Shown piece after piece: positions 24,401-39,400 of a DNA stretch of 64,000 nt. Position 1 is the stretch's first letter; every line of letters starts with the position of its first letter. The stretch spans positions 186,001 to 250,000 of the forward strand of contig JANJXV010000189.1 of the NCBI GenBank assembly GCA_024803745.1, written 5' to 3'. A program made the translations under genes and the position numbers. The notes below the pieces were generated by a model that made no database searches, was not told the DNA's origin, and saw only the letters and a program-made list of their open reading frames with translations. This DNA comes from Megascapheus bottae. Lineage: Eukaryota > Chordata > Mammalia > Rodentia > Geomyidae.

Positions 24401-27400
24401 CTGCATTCCATCACAAAGGCGCAAGGAGCTGGTGAGTCCAGCACAACTCCTGTACACAGTCTATTTTCTCACTGCTGCTCCCATCTGAAAGTCTGTCCAA
24501 CAAAAATACAAAGAAATTGGTACCTGCCGGCTCTGCCAGGTCAGGGGCCGGGTCTTCCGCAACATTCTCTGTATCTTGGGCATCATCATTGGCCATAGCT
24601 GGGCTCCCAGCATTTTCTTGGAGTCGTTGCTGTTTTCGCTCTTGCCGTTCTTTCAAAATAATCTTGAAATTTAACCAAACAATTGACATATTTAAATAAG
24701 ACATATTTAAACAAGACAAATTCTCCTGCAAAATAAACTTCCCAAGCACAGCTTAGCGAAGATATCTGGTTGTGCCTCTGGAGTGCAGGCATGCATGCTT
24801 CCCCTTTTCAGTGATGCGCTAATACTTGGTATGATCCTCATACCAAGTGCAAGAGCACCACAGTGCCCCTGGGAATGCAAAGCCAGCACACAAGAACCTT
24901 GGCTTGAAACCAACTCTAGGATTCAGCATTTACCCAAGCATGAGCACCTCAATAATCATGAAGCATGCATATACACTGCAGGAGTGTGTGAACAACCAAA
25001 TTGAAGGTTAGCACAGAAGTAGTCAATAGTCAACTGTGAATGAACAGCTTGGTAAGCGGAAGTAGAATGTGTGAAGGAAGAAGTAACTTCCTTCTGGATT
25101 TCTGTTTGTGCTAAAGTCAAAATGCATGTATACACACACCCACCCACCCACACACACCCCAAAAACAACAAAGTCTGGCATTGAGGGCTCAAACCTGTAA
25201 TCCTAGCTACTCAGGAGGCTGAGAACTGAGAATCACAGTTCGAAGCCAACCTGGGCAGAAAAGTCCCTGTGAGACTCTTATCTCCAATGAATCACTCAAA
25301 AGCCAGAAGTGGTACTGTGGCTCAAGTGGTAAAACACTAGTGTTGATCACAAAAAGAGAGACAGAGCCCAGGCCCTGAGTTCAAGCCCCACAACTGACAA
25401 AAAAACAAAACAAATATATATACATATATATATGAATATGGAGAATTTTATTTTCATATATAAAAATAAGAACAATGAGACCTTTAAAATCATTTTAAGA
25501 AGAGAGTAGAGTAAGGGAGAACAGAAGGGGTGACTCTCTGAGTAGGATACATTGAATACATACATAGAAATGTCACAATGTACAGTTAATGCATGCTGAT
25601 AAAAAATATTCATTTTTCAACATAAAATTCTGATAGACATTAGAAACCAGAAAGTATGACCCACACTCAGTGGCCACACTGACTGTATCAGACATGGGAT
25701 GTAAACAGACAGTACCAGTTTTGTTAAACAGTACCAAGTAACATTGGTAAACACAATAAGTAAAAACAAGTAACAAGTAAACAGCAATAGCAATATGCTA
25801 AAGAAACACAAAACACAATATTATGCAACATGTACAAGTAACATCAACTTTGGATTCTTGTTTGGTGGTACTGGGTCTTGAACTAAGTTACCCTGGTCCC
25901 TGCTAGAAAGATATATCTCTATCTATATGGATAGGGTCATATTTGAGATAGGGTCATATTTCTACCCTAGCCAACATCAACAATGTATAAACCATAATAC
26001 TTGTTCTATTTCTTATTTCCCCCCACAGATGAGATGAGAGATGCATAACACAGCATCAAGCTATTGGTTGAAATGGGGTGTTTAAAACTTTTTTACCAGG
26101 TTAGATGCTCCCTACAATTGTCTTGGTCTGTGTCTCCCTAGTAGCTAGATTATAGAACACAAGCCATGGACTCCAGATGTTTGTTTTTGAGACAGGTCTC
26201 ACTACGTAGCTCAAGCTAACCTCAAATTCAGGATCCTACTGCCGCATGAGTGTGGACCACCACACTTAATTCCAATAATAACCTAAAAAGATTAAAGATG
26301 TAAGAACTAGAAGAAGTCAGTACGGATATGTGACATTTTGCCCATTTGCCAGTGTCTTGATCCCATGGAAACACTCCACATACCTTCTTCAGTGAGGTGG
26401 GCTTCTTGGCCTTGGGAACCTCCCTTTGTTTCCCTTTCTTCATCAAAGGGGCACTGGAGTCTAGAGGGTTGTGCGGGGTCTTCACCTGATTGAAGCGGTG
26501 GTTTCTTTCACCAGAGGTAGCTCCTTTGGAAAGGACCGGCACAGCTCCAACTGCAGCATGGTGGAACAAATGTCACATGACCACTTTCCAACAGTCCTGA
26601 CTACATCTCCATACTGTCTGTCTAGGATATCTGAAGGGGTCTCTCATGCCACCCTCAACCAGATTCCAAACCTTTCTCATCTTTGCCATGCAATCTCTCA
26701 CACATTCTTCTAACTGGCAATGATTCCAAATGAAGTTCATTACATTTTGGATGGGATCTCAACTCTATCAATTAGTTCAGGAAGATGTAAACTTTATCCA
26801 TATAATGAAATCTGCTGACTCTCAGTAAGTCTGTTAATGTATGGCTCCCATGTTTTGACTGGGGACATTTCTAGGTAGCTGGCACTTACCAGTCCTGTGG
26901 GGGAATCAAGGGAATCAACTCTGCCTACCTCATAGTGAGCTAGCACTGCCTTGGCAGAAGGCAGTATGACCTTCCACACATGTACCTTACACTGAGCTAC
27001 CTTACAAGGCCCTTACACAATTCCAGTAATAGTTCTATTTGATTCTCTTCAGTTTTCTAGATTTAAACTTGCCCAATCTCACCATGGGCAGCATAGTATA
27101 ATCTCTCTGCATGATTCGACACTTAACTTTCCTGTCCAATCTACTACACATCTTAGTAACTATTTAGAGGTTGTGTCTTTTCTACTTTTGTTTTTTGAGA
27201 AAAGGTCTTGCTACGTAGCCCAATCCAGCTTCAAACTAGTGGTTCTACTGCCTCAGTCTTCCAAGTGCTAAAAATAACGAGTGCATCCTGTTTCCCTGTC
27301 TTTTAACTAGGAAAATTTCCAAGCACATGTCAAAGAGAACGCTAAACCACAAATCTTCATGGATTTCGTCCCTCATCTTTCATTGTATTTCAACAACCAT

Positions 27401-30400
27401 TTGTTTCCAATATATTTGGTCACCCTCCTTTAATAACATAATATGGAGTTTTATAATACGTGCTTTGTCTTATCTATGCAATCCCCATACTTCAGGACAA
27501 AGCATTCACTTACATCGCTGTCCAAGACAACGCTACCTGCATTGGAAGCTGCTTCTCACCTAAGCTAAGCACAGCGGCTTACATCTGCAGAGCCTCATTC
27601 CAGTGTCTGAAACACACATGTAAGCAGCACATCCAAGCTTACATCTACTCACTCACGTGCTACCCAATGCCATCATCAAGATCAGCCCTTCAAAAAACCT
27701 GCCCCTGGACCTGTACCTCTGCAGTCTCCATTTCACAATGCCAGGCAGTTCTGGGCAGAGCAGGCAGAGCAGTCACAGTGGACTTAGGAATCTGCACCCA
27801 GAGCAGTAAAGCTGATCATTTCCTCCAACAAAGCAGCTAGAGAGGTAGTCAGAACTGCCCAAAGCAAACCTATCAGCCTCTAGCCAAATCAAGCAAAGGC
27901 TTAGAGGAGCACAAGAGCACATGGGAGCAGCAATAGCCTAGTCATCCCATTCAAGCCAGATGTGTAACTGGGACCCTGGTACCAGGAATATTCCTGCCTC
28001 TTTGGTAAACCCAGTACAGCTCAGCTTGCATAAAGTCACCTTTGTCCAATCTAATACAGGCAACTGTATTGTATAGTCTGACTGCTGCCCAAGACCATAC
28101 TGCTGCAGGATTTGTGATGATGTAAGGCTGGAAAATGTTCAATGTTGTAGCTGGCTAATGGTATAGACTAGAAAAGTCCATAGTATACCCTCTACTTCTG
28201 ACTAGAAATTTTTCATGCTGGGAGTGTGGCCTAGTGGTATGGTGCTTGCTTAGCATATAAGAAGCCCTGGGCTTGATTCCTTGCTATCACATACAGAGAA
28301 AGCCTGAAGTGGCACTGTGGCTCAAGTGGTAGCATGTTAGTCTTGAGGAAAGCCCAAGGACAGTGCTCAGGCTGAGTTCAAGCCCCAGGACTGGCAAAAA
28401 CAACAACAACAACAAAAACAGACATGGAGGTATGGCTCAAGTGGTAGAGTCTTAACCTTGAGCAAAAATGCTCAGGAAACCCAGGTCCTAAATTCAAGGC
28501 CCAGGAGCAGCCCCAACCCCCCTCCCCCACCCCAAGAAAAAAGAAAACTAAGGAATAGTATATTCAGGTTTATTTTTATACTCTCAATTCTACTCTATTA
28601 GCACATGTCTATGTTTATTCCAGTACCACACTTGTTGCAATGATACATACATCATTTTTCACTCTAAGAGACAATATTTACAAACTGGTACCTCTGAAAA
28701 AAGTTTTGCCTCTGGCCAAAAGAAGACACCAACCTGAGAACACAACTGGTTTGGAGGACTGCTTGGCATTCTGGGCATGCTGCTTCTTTTCCAGTGCTGC
28801 CAGCATGCCCCCTAAATCCAACTGCACTGGAATCTGGCTCTTCTTTCCACTGTTTTTAAAATTATTCTACAAAGTTCAAAAACCATACGTTCATTTATAA
28901 TATTTTACACGATGAATGTTTCATTTTTACAAAAACTGCATGTAAAGATAAAGTGAATATATATGAGACTTAGCAGTAAAAATTTTTACATCAAATTAAG
29001 AAAAGTAATAACAATCTCATACTGACAATCCTATTGCAGTTGGTTCTGAACCTCTTCATTCAGAGCACTAGGTTTATACAAAGTCATCTACATATATCTC
29101 TCTACATGTCTAGTAAGAGTTATTAGCAAATAAGGCAAATAAAAGCTTGTGTTATGTGACTTAGTCAGAACTGCTGCCTCACATGCATCATTCTCTCTCC
29201 AATGAGCCAATAAACTATAATAAAATTATTGAATATGAACAAAAGTCTACCTATACCCAAATCACACACCCAGCAGATGAACACTAAATATAGGTATCTC
29301 TTATTTTTCTTAGCAAATTTATTTTTGAAAAAGTTTATGATTTGAGTCTTGAGAATGCATAAAGGTATATGAAAAAAGCACAACTATTGGTCTTAGGGCA
29401 CTCAGTGCCCCTACTCTCACAACCACTCTCCTGCTGCCAATTCTTTTGTCACCTCTATTATTTGAGGGCTCACATCATACCAGGAGAATACCCAGGACAA
29501 CTATGACAGGCAAGGAGACCTGATGGAAGGATACAGAATAAGCAAACTATGACACATGATCTGATGAAAGTTTATTTCCGCACGGCTTAAATAAAAAATG
29601 TGAAATATTACCACATAATCTCTCTCCTTTAAAAGGAGATTCCCTTTTTTGAAATATGAAAATAAGAAAAGACACAGTGGCACAGTTCTACGTATAGAAC
29701 CATGGTTCAAAGCCACCTTGAGAAAAAAGTTAGCAAGATTCGCTCTCAAAAAAAAAAAAAATCTACACACTGTGACACATATCTATGTCATTTGTATAAC
29801 AAATATAAGGAGGATAAAAGTCCAGATGAGCCCAGCCTCCCCCCCCCAAAAAAAGTTGTTCTTAATGTACTATGTTATTTCTCTTCTTTTGTTGCCCCCT
29901 TGGTTAATCTCATATTGTTACTGTATCTGACTTTGCTACCTGGTATACTGTATGTATGTTTGTTAATTTGGAATTGGAATTGGAATAGGGAAGGGGGGAA
30001 AGCAAGATGATTGGGGGGTGGGGGAGGGAACTGGGGACAAAAACATGAGAAGGGGTATCAATGTGTGAGAAGTAATGCACCTACTATCTGGCAAATGTAA
30101 CTGTAACTCCCCTATACATTACCCTGACGATAAAAAATAAAATAAAAAAAGACAAAACAAAGAAGAACTTTCTAAAGAATAAATGACCTCAAGTATGCAA
30201 GATCCCCATCAGAATTATGAACCATAACTCCAACTTGAATCAATGGGATCAGGAAGAATCACTTCTTTTTTGACTTTTGTATTGATGGCTGAATCTTTTT
30301 CTTTTTGGTGGGTCATGGGGCTTGAACTCTGGCCCTAGGTGCTGTCCCTGAGCTCTTCAGCTCCAGGCTACTATCCTACCCTCAGAGCCAGAGCCCCACT

Positions 30401-33400
30401 TCCCATTTTTTAGTGATTAATTGGAGATAAGAATTTCATGTTCTTTAGTGTCCAGGGTGGCTTTGAACCATGATCCTCAGATCTCCGCCTCCTGAGGAGC
30501 TAGGATTACAGGTGTGAGCCATTGTGCCCGGCTTTTTTTTTTTTTTTTTTTTTTGCCTCTTACTTTTCTTCTGTAACATACTACTGGTCTTAAAAATGAA
30601 TTCTTCCCTTTCCTGAATGAACAGTAAACATTTCCCCCTCCTTTCTGACACAACAACTATTTTACCAACAGTAAGATAAAAGGACAGAAAGTTTTAGCTA
30701 AGGGCTAATTGTCTCAACACAGGAGGCAATTCTCAAAGGAAGTAATACATGAAGACAAAACCACCTGTCTCAGTACACAAAAATATTTGAAAGAATAGGT
30801 TTTATTAAGAGTTTAGTGAGATAAAAGTTAAACTTAGAGCAAATTTGGTTTGAACCTAACAATTACCTGTGGCTGCTGTTTAGACTGAAATTTCAATGCT
30901 TCTATTTTGTCTCTTCTTTCAGATGCAACTGCCAGGTTGGGAAATTCCTCTGCATCCTAGGCAAACCACACATTTTTTAGTTCTTCATTCATTCAGAAAA
31001 TGCAAATACAGTAAGTACAATTTCCCTAACTGTTAATTTTCTTTACTAGAATCCACAAAGTTTCAAAAGTTGATATAAAATACCTGCCAAATACAAACAT
31101 TAGAGCTTCTGCTTTAAATCTTGTCCAATAAAAGGTATACTACCCTAGGATTGTATAACCACTGCATAACCACAGGAGTTTTTGTATGAGAATACCTAAA
31201 AACCTGCTGTTTTCAAAGGCAATGTTTTTTTTTGCGGGTTTTTTTTTCTGGTCAGTCCTGGGCTTGAACTCAGGGCCTGAGCACTACCCTTGGGCTTTCT
31301 CAAGGTTAAGAGTTCTACCACTTGAGCCACAGCACCACTTTCGGCTTTTTCTATGTATGTGGAACTGAGGAATCAAACCCAGGTCTTTGTGCATGCTAGG
31401 CAAGCACTCTTCCATTGCCCCAAAGACAAAGTTTTTAAGGACTGGGTGTATCTCAATTGAGAGTGCCTGTATAGAAAATACCAAGCCTCGAGTTCAAATT
31501 AACAAAGAAAAAAATATCGGCCAGCCACCAGTGCTCATGTCTACAAACCTAGCTATTCAGGAGGTTGAGATCTGAGAATCACAGTTCAAAACCAAACAAC
31601 CCAAGAAGGTAAGTCCCTAGGACACTTAACTTCAATTAATAATAATAAAAAAAAAGCCAGAAGTGGAGCTGTGGCTCAATATACACGTGTGCTTGAGCAC
31701 AAGCACACACGCACACATGCACACAAACACACACAATCAAATCTAGCTTCAGAAGATCTAAATATTCTACAGTTTACATTAGATAGGCTAATGAAGAGAC
31801 AATGGCAACAAGCCTGGCTAAAAGAATGTTAAAATCTGAGCACTAATGGCTCACACATATAATCCTAGCTCCTCAGAGAATGAGACTCTGATTCAAAGCT
31901 GAGCCAGGCTGTAAAGTCGGTGAGACTCTTATCTTTAACCAGCAAAAATGCTGGATTGAAGGTCTGGTTAGACTACCAGGCATTAAGTATAAAATGCCAT
32001 GAGAAAATGAGTTACCATGCTTAAGCCCTAGTACCAGAAAAACAAAAACATTTAAACATAATTTAGGTCTTTTTGTCAAGATTTTTGTCATTTTATTGGT
32101 TAGGTACCTTGGGGAAAGTTATATGCAAAATAGGGTCCAAAACATGAATTATTCATCAACCCTAGCCATTACTATCAAACAGATATTCCAAGAGCTTTTA
32201 GAAACATCCTCCCAGGTTTGTGGGTACATCCTAGTCTGATTCTAGGATGGACACGTAAGCAGCACTTCTATGAGACCTTGTGCCTACAGAAGCAGCTAGG
32301 AACCTGCATCAGACAAGCCAGCTTGAAAAACACAAGGCCTGTGAGAAACATAGAGTCTGGCTAACTTACAAAAATAAACCATTACTAGATGCCCTGTAAC
32401 AAGGCTTTGGGAGGAAGTTCACAGAATTCTCCTAACTGGAGTCCATAATAAATTTATGATATTCTAAGTCTCTCTCTGTAGTGAAGTATTTTGCAAGAAG
32501 ATAATGTAGCTAGAAAAAGAAAATATTACGAAAGTCACTATTCTAAAGCAGAGAAGAAAACTAAGGAAAAATACGAATAACAAGCAACAACAGCTTGAGT
32601 TTTGACTATCATTCACTCATTCAAATTTTACTGACTCTCTGCCATGAGACATTTGGGAAGCCAAAAGAAAAAGGTGAAGACAATAAATCACTATTTTCTT
32701 TAGCACTAGAAGAGGATTACTAGCAAAAATGTTAACATTTAGGAAATCAGTATGCATTCACATGTCTGTATTTAACACAAAATCAGTAATAAATATAAAT
32801 GTACTTCAATCCTTGGTGGCTCTTGAACTGTCAAGATTTCATAGTTTGATTTAGACTTTTCTTTCTTTTTCTTATTCTTTCTAGAAGATTCGTTCTTTTC
32901 AAGGTCATTACCCTGTGATGCTTTAGACTAGAATAAAAAATAAAAACATATTAGTGAGAATTTGTAGCATTTGACAGAACCTTCCCTATCATGTTTTAGA
33001 TATTTTAGGTACTAAAATTAAGATTATCAGTCCCATGGTAACTGTACTCAAAGTAAGGCTTCTGGTCTCCTACTTCTGAAAAGCCACACTATTCAATTCT
33101 GTCACCTCATTTCTAGCAAACTCTTCCCTCTATGTGGGTCTCTCCTTCTGAGCTTCCCTAGTTCTTGAGAGTACTCACTATTGTACTTGAACTATTGTAA
33201 ATCTGTCTGCATCTGTTAGCCTCTCTCCATTACATTATAATCTACATCTAAAGGGGTAGGACTTCTTAAGTTTGAGTCCTGCTTTCTCCACTCAGGAAGT
33301 AGGAGATAAATTCTCCCCAGGTTCAGCAGGTGTTAAGAAGTTTTCTCATGACCTGGAAGAACTAATCCAATTTCTTAAATGAAAATCTGTATTTTCTTAA

Positions 33401-36400
33401 ATGAAAAAGATTTCTATAGAGTGATCATGTTTTGTTCTAAAGAATTATAAAAATGGGCTGGAAATGTGGCTTAGTGGTAAAGAGCTTGTCTAGCATACAT
33501 GAAGCCCTGAGTCCTCAGTAACACATGAACAAAAAAAGTCAGAAGTAACAATGTGACTCAAGTGATGTACTAGCCTTAAACAAAAGAAGCTCAGGCCCTG
33601 AGGTCAAGCCACAGAATTCAGAAAAAAACAAAACAAAACAAAAAAAAACACGAGTAAAATAAGCGAGATGTCAGTAGCTCTTGTCTATATTCCAAACTAT
33701 TCAGTGGGCTGAGATCAGAGGATCACAGTTCAAAGCCAGCCTGGAAGGGAAAGCCATGAGAATCTTATTTCCAATTAACTACCAAAAAGCTAGTAATCGA
33801 ACTATGGCTCAAATGGTAGAGCACTAGTTGAGCAAAACAATTCAGGGACAGCATTCAGGCCTTAGCACAAGCACACATACCAACAAAAGAAAGGAAGGAA
33901 GGAAGGAAGGGAGGGGAAGGAGGGAAGAAGGGAGGGAGGGAAGGAGGGAGGGAGGGAGGGAGGGAGGGAGGGAGGGAGGGAGGGAGGACAATCAACAAAG
34001 GGTCTTAAAATAGATTCAGAGATTGATAAAACATCATTTTAAAATTTCTTATATGTTCTAGGTACCAGTGGCTCAAACCTGTAATCCTAATCAGGAGGCT
34101 GAGATCTGAGATTCATAGTCTGAAGCAAGTTCAGGAAGGAAAGTTCATGAGTCTTAGCTCTGATTAACAGAAAATTTGGAATTGGAGTTATGGCTCAAGT
34201 GGTAGAGTACTATCCTTGAGTGAAAAAGCTAAGGAAGGATACCTAGTTCCTGAGTTCAAGCCCCAGTATGGGCACAAAAGAAAAATGTTTAATATTTTAT
34301 ATATATTACATAATATGTATTACGTATATATCTAAATATATATTAATGTATGTCATATATATTAAACCATCCTGGTATGCTATGCCTTAACAGGTAAATG
34401 AACTGCAACTGAATAAAAATCCATATCATGTGCCAGGTGATCATAAAATATGGAAATCAATTATTCTGTACTCTGGTACTGGTAAAACCATTCAAATCCA
34501 ATGACAAGAGACTGGAGAAAAAGATGCAATAATTTTACACACTAGAGCATAGCTTTCTGACCGCATTTCTTCATTAAAGTACTCGTGGTACATTGCTTTT
34601 CTAGCATGTGTAAGAACTCAGCACTCTACCACTAGGCCAAACTCCCGGCCTCCTATGTTTTCTTTTTAAGGTGCTAAGTACAAACTAGATAGTACTGGAT
34701 AGAATGAAATACCTTCATAGTTAAGATTTAGACAGAGGTCAGATTGCAGTGACACAGAAGGTCAAATATAATTAAAAGATGTTTTTTTCTTTTTTTGACT
34801 GTGGTACAATATAAATAACATGAAATCTACCATGTTGCCATGTTAGTTCAGAGGCAAGGGATACATTCACATCACTGTGTAGGCACTGCTCCTCTCCACC
34901 TCCAAAGCTCTTTTCCTCTTAGACTTTTGAACTCTGTTCCTATTAAACACTCACTGGCATTTTTCTTTCCCAGTTCCTGGCACCTACCACCTTGGTTTCC
35001 ATCTCTAGTACTGCGTACCTTTTTAAGAGGATGACCATGTTTCTCTTTGTTGTGAGAAGGATCTGAAGATAAAACTTCAGATGTCATACTAACATTTTTA
35101 GGATCTGTCGATGAAGCAACTGTCTTTAGGTTCATCACTGAAGTATCATTTTTAGGAGTTGATGATGGTTCTGAAGATACTGTCTGCCGAACAATGTAAC
35201 CCATTGGTGTCCAAGATAACTCTGCTCAACGATAACCAAATTTGTTGAATAATCGTAACAGTAAAACAGAAATCCTCAAGTTACTCTAGCATGCATTACA
35301 TGAGGAAATTGCTCAGAGCTTAACTAAAATTAGACGATTTCCAAAATATCCCCTAGGAACCTGCATATTTCACTAAGTCTTCTTTTTTTACCCTCCCCCC
35401 GACCAGGAGCATGCATGCTGAATTTTTCCCCCTTTAGCCTGTATGGTTAATTTTCCTAGAAACTGGCTTTGTAACTCAGGAGAGATGGGGTAGGCAGGTA
35501 AGCTGACATTAATTTTAATTAAAAAAAAACACAAAAACAATCCACAATAACATCCACATGGTAAATGCATGGAATTAAAGAGCTAAAGATCAAACTTTGT
35601 CCCTACTAACCTTGACATGTATCTTTAACACCAGAAGTCAAAGATCACTAGACTTCAGCTACCACAATAACTGGTAATTTATTTCTTTTAGAACACAGGT
35701 ATAAGTACAGCAACACTACTCCTTAGGTGCCCATGAAACTCTATATACAGACAAAACAAAAGGACATCTATCAGGACATGCGCAGATGAACATCTGTCAG
35801 CAGCCTGTGGTACTCCCATTGCAGAGCTACAAGTTATCATAGCTTTGATAGAAGTGAAAAGCTAAGCTGAAGTGCATTGTGTACCAAACATGAAAGCACC
35901 AAAGAAAACACACCAAGGAATATGGTTGAATTTTCTGCAAGGACAAGCTACTATGAAATTTCAAAAGTAAAATTTATTGAATTTTTCCTGAACATACTTT
36001 TAGCTAGGATAGTGCGAGTGTGTTTGCTGCCTTCCTTACTCTCCCGATCAATTTCTTACTCCTTTGTACAAAAACTACCTAATGTTTATGGCAGTACAAT
36101 AGGGAAATAACAAAGCAGACCTTCAAGCTTGCAAATTACAATGCTGCAAAGAACCAGGCACTGGTGGCTCACACCTACAATTCTACCTATGCAGGAAGCT
36201 GAAACCTGAGGATCACAGTTCAAAGCCAGTCTGAGTAGGAAAGTCTGTGAGATTCACATCTCCAATTAACCACCAGAAAATTGGAAGTAGAGCTGTAGCT
36301 CAAAGTGGTAGAACACTCATCTTGAGCAAAAAGATCAGGGACAGCATCCAAGTCCAGAGTTCAAGCCCCACAACTGACAAAACAAAACAAGACAGAAAAA

Positions 36401-39400
36401 CTGACAAAGACTGCTCTCACTAGTTTCTAAATTTTGGGAAACCATTATTTTTCATAAAGATAGGTTATATTCAAAAACGACGCATATATTATCATGTATT
36501 TAACCATTTTTACTTCAAATATGGCAAGTATTGATGTATGTCCCCAAAACTCACAAGGGCCCTTTTTAAAGGCATAAAGATGTACTAAGACCAAAAACTT
36601 TTGAAAATAAGTAATATTTAAGGAAGTAATCATTTCTAAGCTCATAAAATTCTCAATCATAGACTTATCCTTCATTTAAAACTCTGGTCTCAGCCAGATG
36701 CTTGTGGCTCACACCTGTAATCCTACTCAGGAGGCTGAGATCTGAGGATCGCAGTTCAAAGCCAGCTAAGACACAAAAGTCTGTGAGACTATTATCTCCA
36801 ATTAAGCACCAGAAAACCAAAAGTGGTGTTGTGGCTCAAGTGGCAGAGTGCTAGCCTTGAGATGAATAGCTCAAGGAGAGTGCCCAAGTCCAGAGTTCAA
36901 GCTCCACAACTGACAAAAAAAAAAAAAAAAAAAGATAATAATACAAATGAATAAATTCTTATCTCTTTATATTTCCAGTGCACAAGTCTGGAATCTCATT
37001 TAACTTCCCCCCCCACCCCCAGTCCTGGGCTTGGGCTCAGGGCTTGAGCACTGTCCTTGGACTTTCTGAAGGCTAGAGCTCTACCACTTGAGCCTCAGCA
37101 CCACTTCTGGCTTTTTGCTATGTATGTGGGGTACTGAGGAATTGAACCTGGGTCTTCATGCATGCTAGGCAAGCACTCTACCACTAGGCCAAACTCCCGA
37201 CCCCTCTCATTTAACTTTCTAAACTAATACTGATGGTAGTTTACCAACAACTGATTAGCTGCCTTAAAGAAGGATTTTGAACAAAAAAAAAATATTTAAC
37301 TACACTAGAGTTAAAATGAGCTTTGAGAGGCCTAGGAGTTTGGCCTAGGGTAGAATGCTTGCCTAGCATGCAGGAAGACCCAGGTTCAATTCCTCAGTAC
37401 CCCACATACATAGCAAAAAGCCTGAAGTGGTGCTGAGGGTCAGGTGGTAGAGCTCTAGCCTACCACTTGAACCAAGGACAGTGCTCAGGCCCTGAGCTCA
37501 GGCCCAGGACTGGCCAAAAAAAAAGAGCTTTGAGAATATTTTTGACTCATTTTAAAAGTATTTTGTAGTGCTTTTACCTCCTGCACATGAAGGGGTATTG
37601 GCGGCGGCGGTGGCAGCAGCAGCAGCAGTTACGGGTTTATCTGGACTGTTTTTCACCACTACTTCACCCTTTAAAAACAAAAAAAAGAAAGAAAATAGAG
37701 GTTGTAAGTGTGGCTCAAGAATGGCCAATGAATAAAAGTGTCACATCAAGAATTTGAATCCAATGAGAAGGGTATCAATGTGTGAGAAGTAATGCACCTA
37801 CTACCTGGCGAATGTAACTGTCACCCCTCTATACATTACCCTGATGATAATTTTTTTTTAAATGCCATCACAAAGAACAATGTCATTAGAGAAATGGAAA
37901 TTACAGCAATCAAATGCTACTACAAATCTTAGAATGGCCAAAATGATACAGCCACTCTGAAAGACAGCTGGCAATTCTTACAAGTGAGCTAATAAGCCTT
38001 GAGAACATAAGGGTAGAGTTAAATGCATATTTCTAAGTGAATAAAAAAGGCAGTAAGAAAGGAACTATAAATGATTCCAACATTCTGGAAAATGCAAAAC
38101 TGTGAAGAAAAAGCCCACAAGATTGGTGGCTGGGAGCACAGGGGGAGACAGATGACTATGTGATATGAAATAGATGTTCAGGGCAGTGATATGACTTCTA
38201 CTGCATAGCAGAATGATGAGGACAGTGCACTGGATGTCATAACCTCATGAACAGCAAAGGTCAGCTAAATACATGAGAAAAGCTTCTCCTCCCGAGCAAC
38301 ACCTCTCCCGAGCAACATGGAGTTAAAGCCCACAGAATTTAAGATGCACTGTTTGAAATGATATAAATAAAAGGCTGTCTACTCTTGGGATATAGACAGG
38401 AAGGTAGGCAAACCCCCTTCAATTACCTCTGACACGGCTGCATCTGGTTTTCGTACTTTTCCTACTTGGGAAATGTCAGTTGTGGCAGGGCGGAGAGGTC
38501 CCCACCTGGTTTGCTTTTGAATCTCTGACAAACCACTGTTCTCAGGACCTTGCAATTCAGGAAAATCCAGTCTGCTAAATTCAAACTCCGGTTTGGAAGT
38601 AGAAGTATTTTTTGAAACAATTCTGGATTTCCTGTCTGTTCGTTTATGATAACCATCTATAATGACAGAATGAAAAGTAAGGGTAAAAAATCCAGATCTA
38701 GCTTGATGCCCAATACTTCATCTTAACTTTCAGAGTATAAAGTCTATGCTGTTGATAGAGTAGGCTGTTATCAAAAGATCTGACCAACAGTATAGAGCAA
38801 AAATGACCAGAAGCATCATATAGAAAAACCAAAATGTGAACTGCAATATTAGAAATAACTCTAAAGCTGATAAAATAGTTGCCATAATACAATTACAATT
38901 TTATAAATTCAAGGATATTCTGTTTGAAATGTCTCAGGATATTGGGAGGGGTGTCCTATAGAAATGAGAGAACATCAACTTGAAAGGAAATTGGCAAAAC
39001 AAAGTTTACATCTGCAGGAGGGCATTACTACCAACAGGAAGCCAATGAGGAAGTGGGCGAGGTGGGCAGTTGTCACAAGTTTTATCCCTAATGTAGAGAT
39101 TGTAAATGTAGGTACACAACCTTAAATGATTGACTACTTTGAAAAAGAGTTAAAAGTTCATCAAGCAATCTACCAAAACTAGGATGCTTGTCACAGAAAC
39201 AACTGTTGCTTAGCTGGAGCTGTGCCATTTGAACTACACCTCCAGTGTCCAGAAAAACCATTCTCATAACAGAATGTGGTTTAACTAAAATGGATTCTTC
39301 TAAGATGGCGGCCACTATGAAATAGCAGTGCTTATGTTAAGCAACCACTTTGATAAAAAAAATAATTTCAAACCTCTCTGTTATATGAGCTATAAAACAG

